Assembly: GCA_964606765.1 (NCBI GenBank)
Contig: CAZSIR010000170.1
Coordinates: forward strand, 1-5,922
Direction of reading: 5' to 3'
Origin: Ga0077527 sp964606765
GTDB lineage: Bacteria; Pseudomonadota; Gammaproteobacteria; Burkholderiales; SG8-41
Length of the DNA: 5,922 nucleotides
Position numbers and translations under genes: made by a program. Numbering within the stretch: position 1 is the first letter of the stretch; each line of letters starts with the position of its first letter. Shown here in pieces: positions 5,726 to 5,922 of this stretch. Below the pieces are notes generated by a model, which was not told the origin of the DNA, did no database searches, and saw only the letters and a program-made list of their open reading frames with translations.

Positions 5726-5854
5726 GGCCCTCTCCTTTACGCGCTCTCGAAGCAAGCGCATATGAATATTGACCGTGGGTACCTTTAAAGTTCACCGGTT
5801 TTGTGGGTGAAACGCGCTGATTTTTCTTTTTGCAAATGTTTCGAAACCCCGTTT
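5726..5854 (-). other. Intergenic region between two minus-strand genes
   Basis: Besides the ribosome-binding site noted for the downstream gene, this 129-base gap holds a short inverted repeat TTCACC/GGTGAA (5791-5796 and 5806-5811, nine-base loop) and a ten-base palindrome GTTTCGAAAC (5838-5847). Both are compatible with a weak terminator or an operator site for the flanking minus-strand genes, but neither is strong enough to assign. The stretch 5820-5836 is locally AT-rich. I see no RNA gene. Confidence 0.4.
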
Positions 5855-5922
5855 TTAGCCGAGCAATACTTCCAGCCCCACCCGCGCCAGCGCTTCATCC
5901 AGATGGCCGCCGTCATAACCGC
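5855..5922 (-). CDS. C-terminal end of an unidentified protein (gene continues beyond window)
   Basis: Reading the minus strand, 21 residues including YDGGHLDEALARVGLEVL lead to a TAA at 5857-5855. GC-rich codons and a sensible amphipathic composition suggest a real C-terminus. Too little is present to identify the protein. It is oriented the same way as the 99-residue gene, 129 bases upstream of it. Confidence 0.5.
   Translation of the reverse strand, partial: GYDGGHLDEALARVGLEVLLG

Noticed and set aside
5408..5788. Plus-strand open frame opposite the 99-residue gene
   Set aside because: It has no ribosome-binding site or known motif, and the minus strand has a strong Shine-Dalgarno and a more protein-like product.

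Overview
The window looks like chromosomal DNA from a high-GC proteobacterium, most likely a betaproteobacterium (Burkholderiales or relatives). This is inferred from the GC- and C-ending-codon-rich housekeeping genes, a Bug/TctC-type periplasmic receptor remnant, and a purC and Sua5-type tsaC in the same neighbourhood. In many Burkholderiales purC and tsaC flank purE-purK; here a two-domain dCTP deaminase gene sits between them instead.

Layout. Positions 1-207 are the 3' end of purC, followed one base later by a complete two-domain dCTP deaminase gene (209-1381). The gap 1382-1592 carries a large inverted repeat of the recurrent CACAGAGGACACAGAG type, then an AT-rich leader. The Sua5-type threonylcarbamoyl-AMP synthase gene (1593-2576) follows. 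From about 2577 to about 5215 the DNA is visibly more AT-rich with different codon use, which suggests an acquired island. It holds two genes: a membrane protein with two predicted N-terminal transmembrane helices and a C-terminal four-cysteine zinc-ribbon-like motif (2604-3488), and a 509-residue protein with an N-terminal SEFIR/TIR-like domain and a long unrecognised C-terminal region (3589-5118). After the island lies a decayed 5' fragment of a tctC/Bug receptor gene (5138-5374). It ends near a strong hairpin (5398-5420) that also lies just beyond the 3' end of a small minus-strand gene of unknown function (5426-5725). The last 68 bases are the C-terminal end of another minus-strand gene.

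How the genes fit together. PurC, dCTP deaminase and TsaC are housekeeping functions: purine synthesis, dUMP supply for thymidylate, and tRNA t6A37 modification. The SEFIR/TIR gene and its membrane/zinc-ribbon neighbour are the most interesting part. TIR and SEFIR effectors often act in anti-phage defence by consuming NAD or by signalling, and here such an effector sits in a low-GC insert between a core gene and a broken gene. I propose a candidate two-gene immune module. The effector fold is supported by sequence motifs; the partnership and the defence role are inference.
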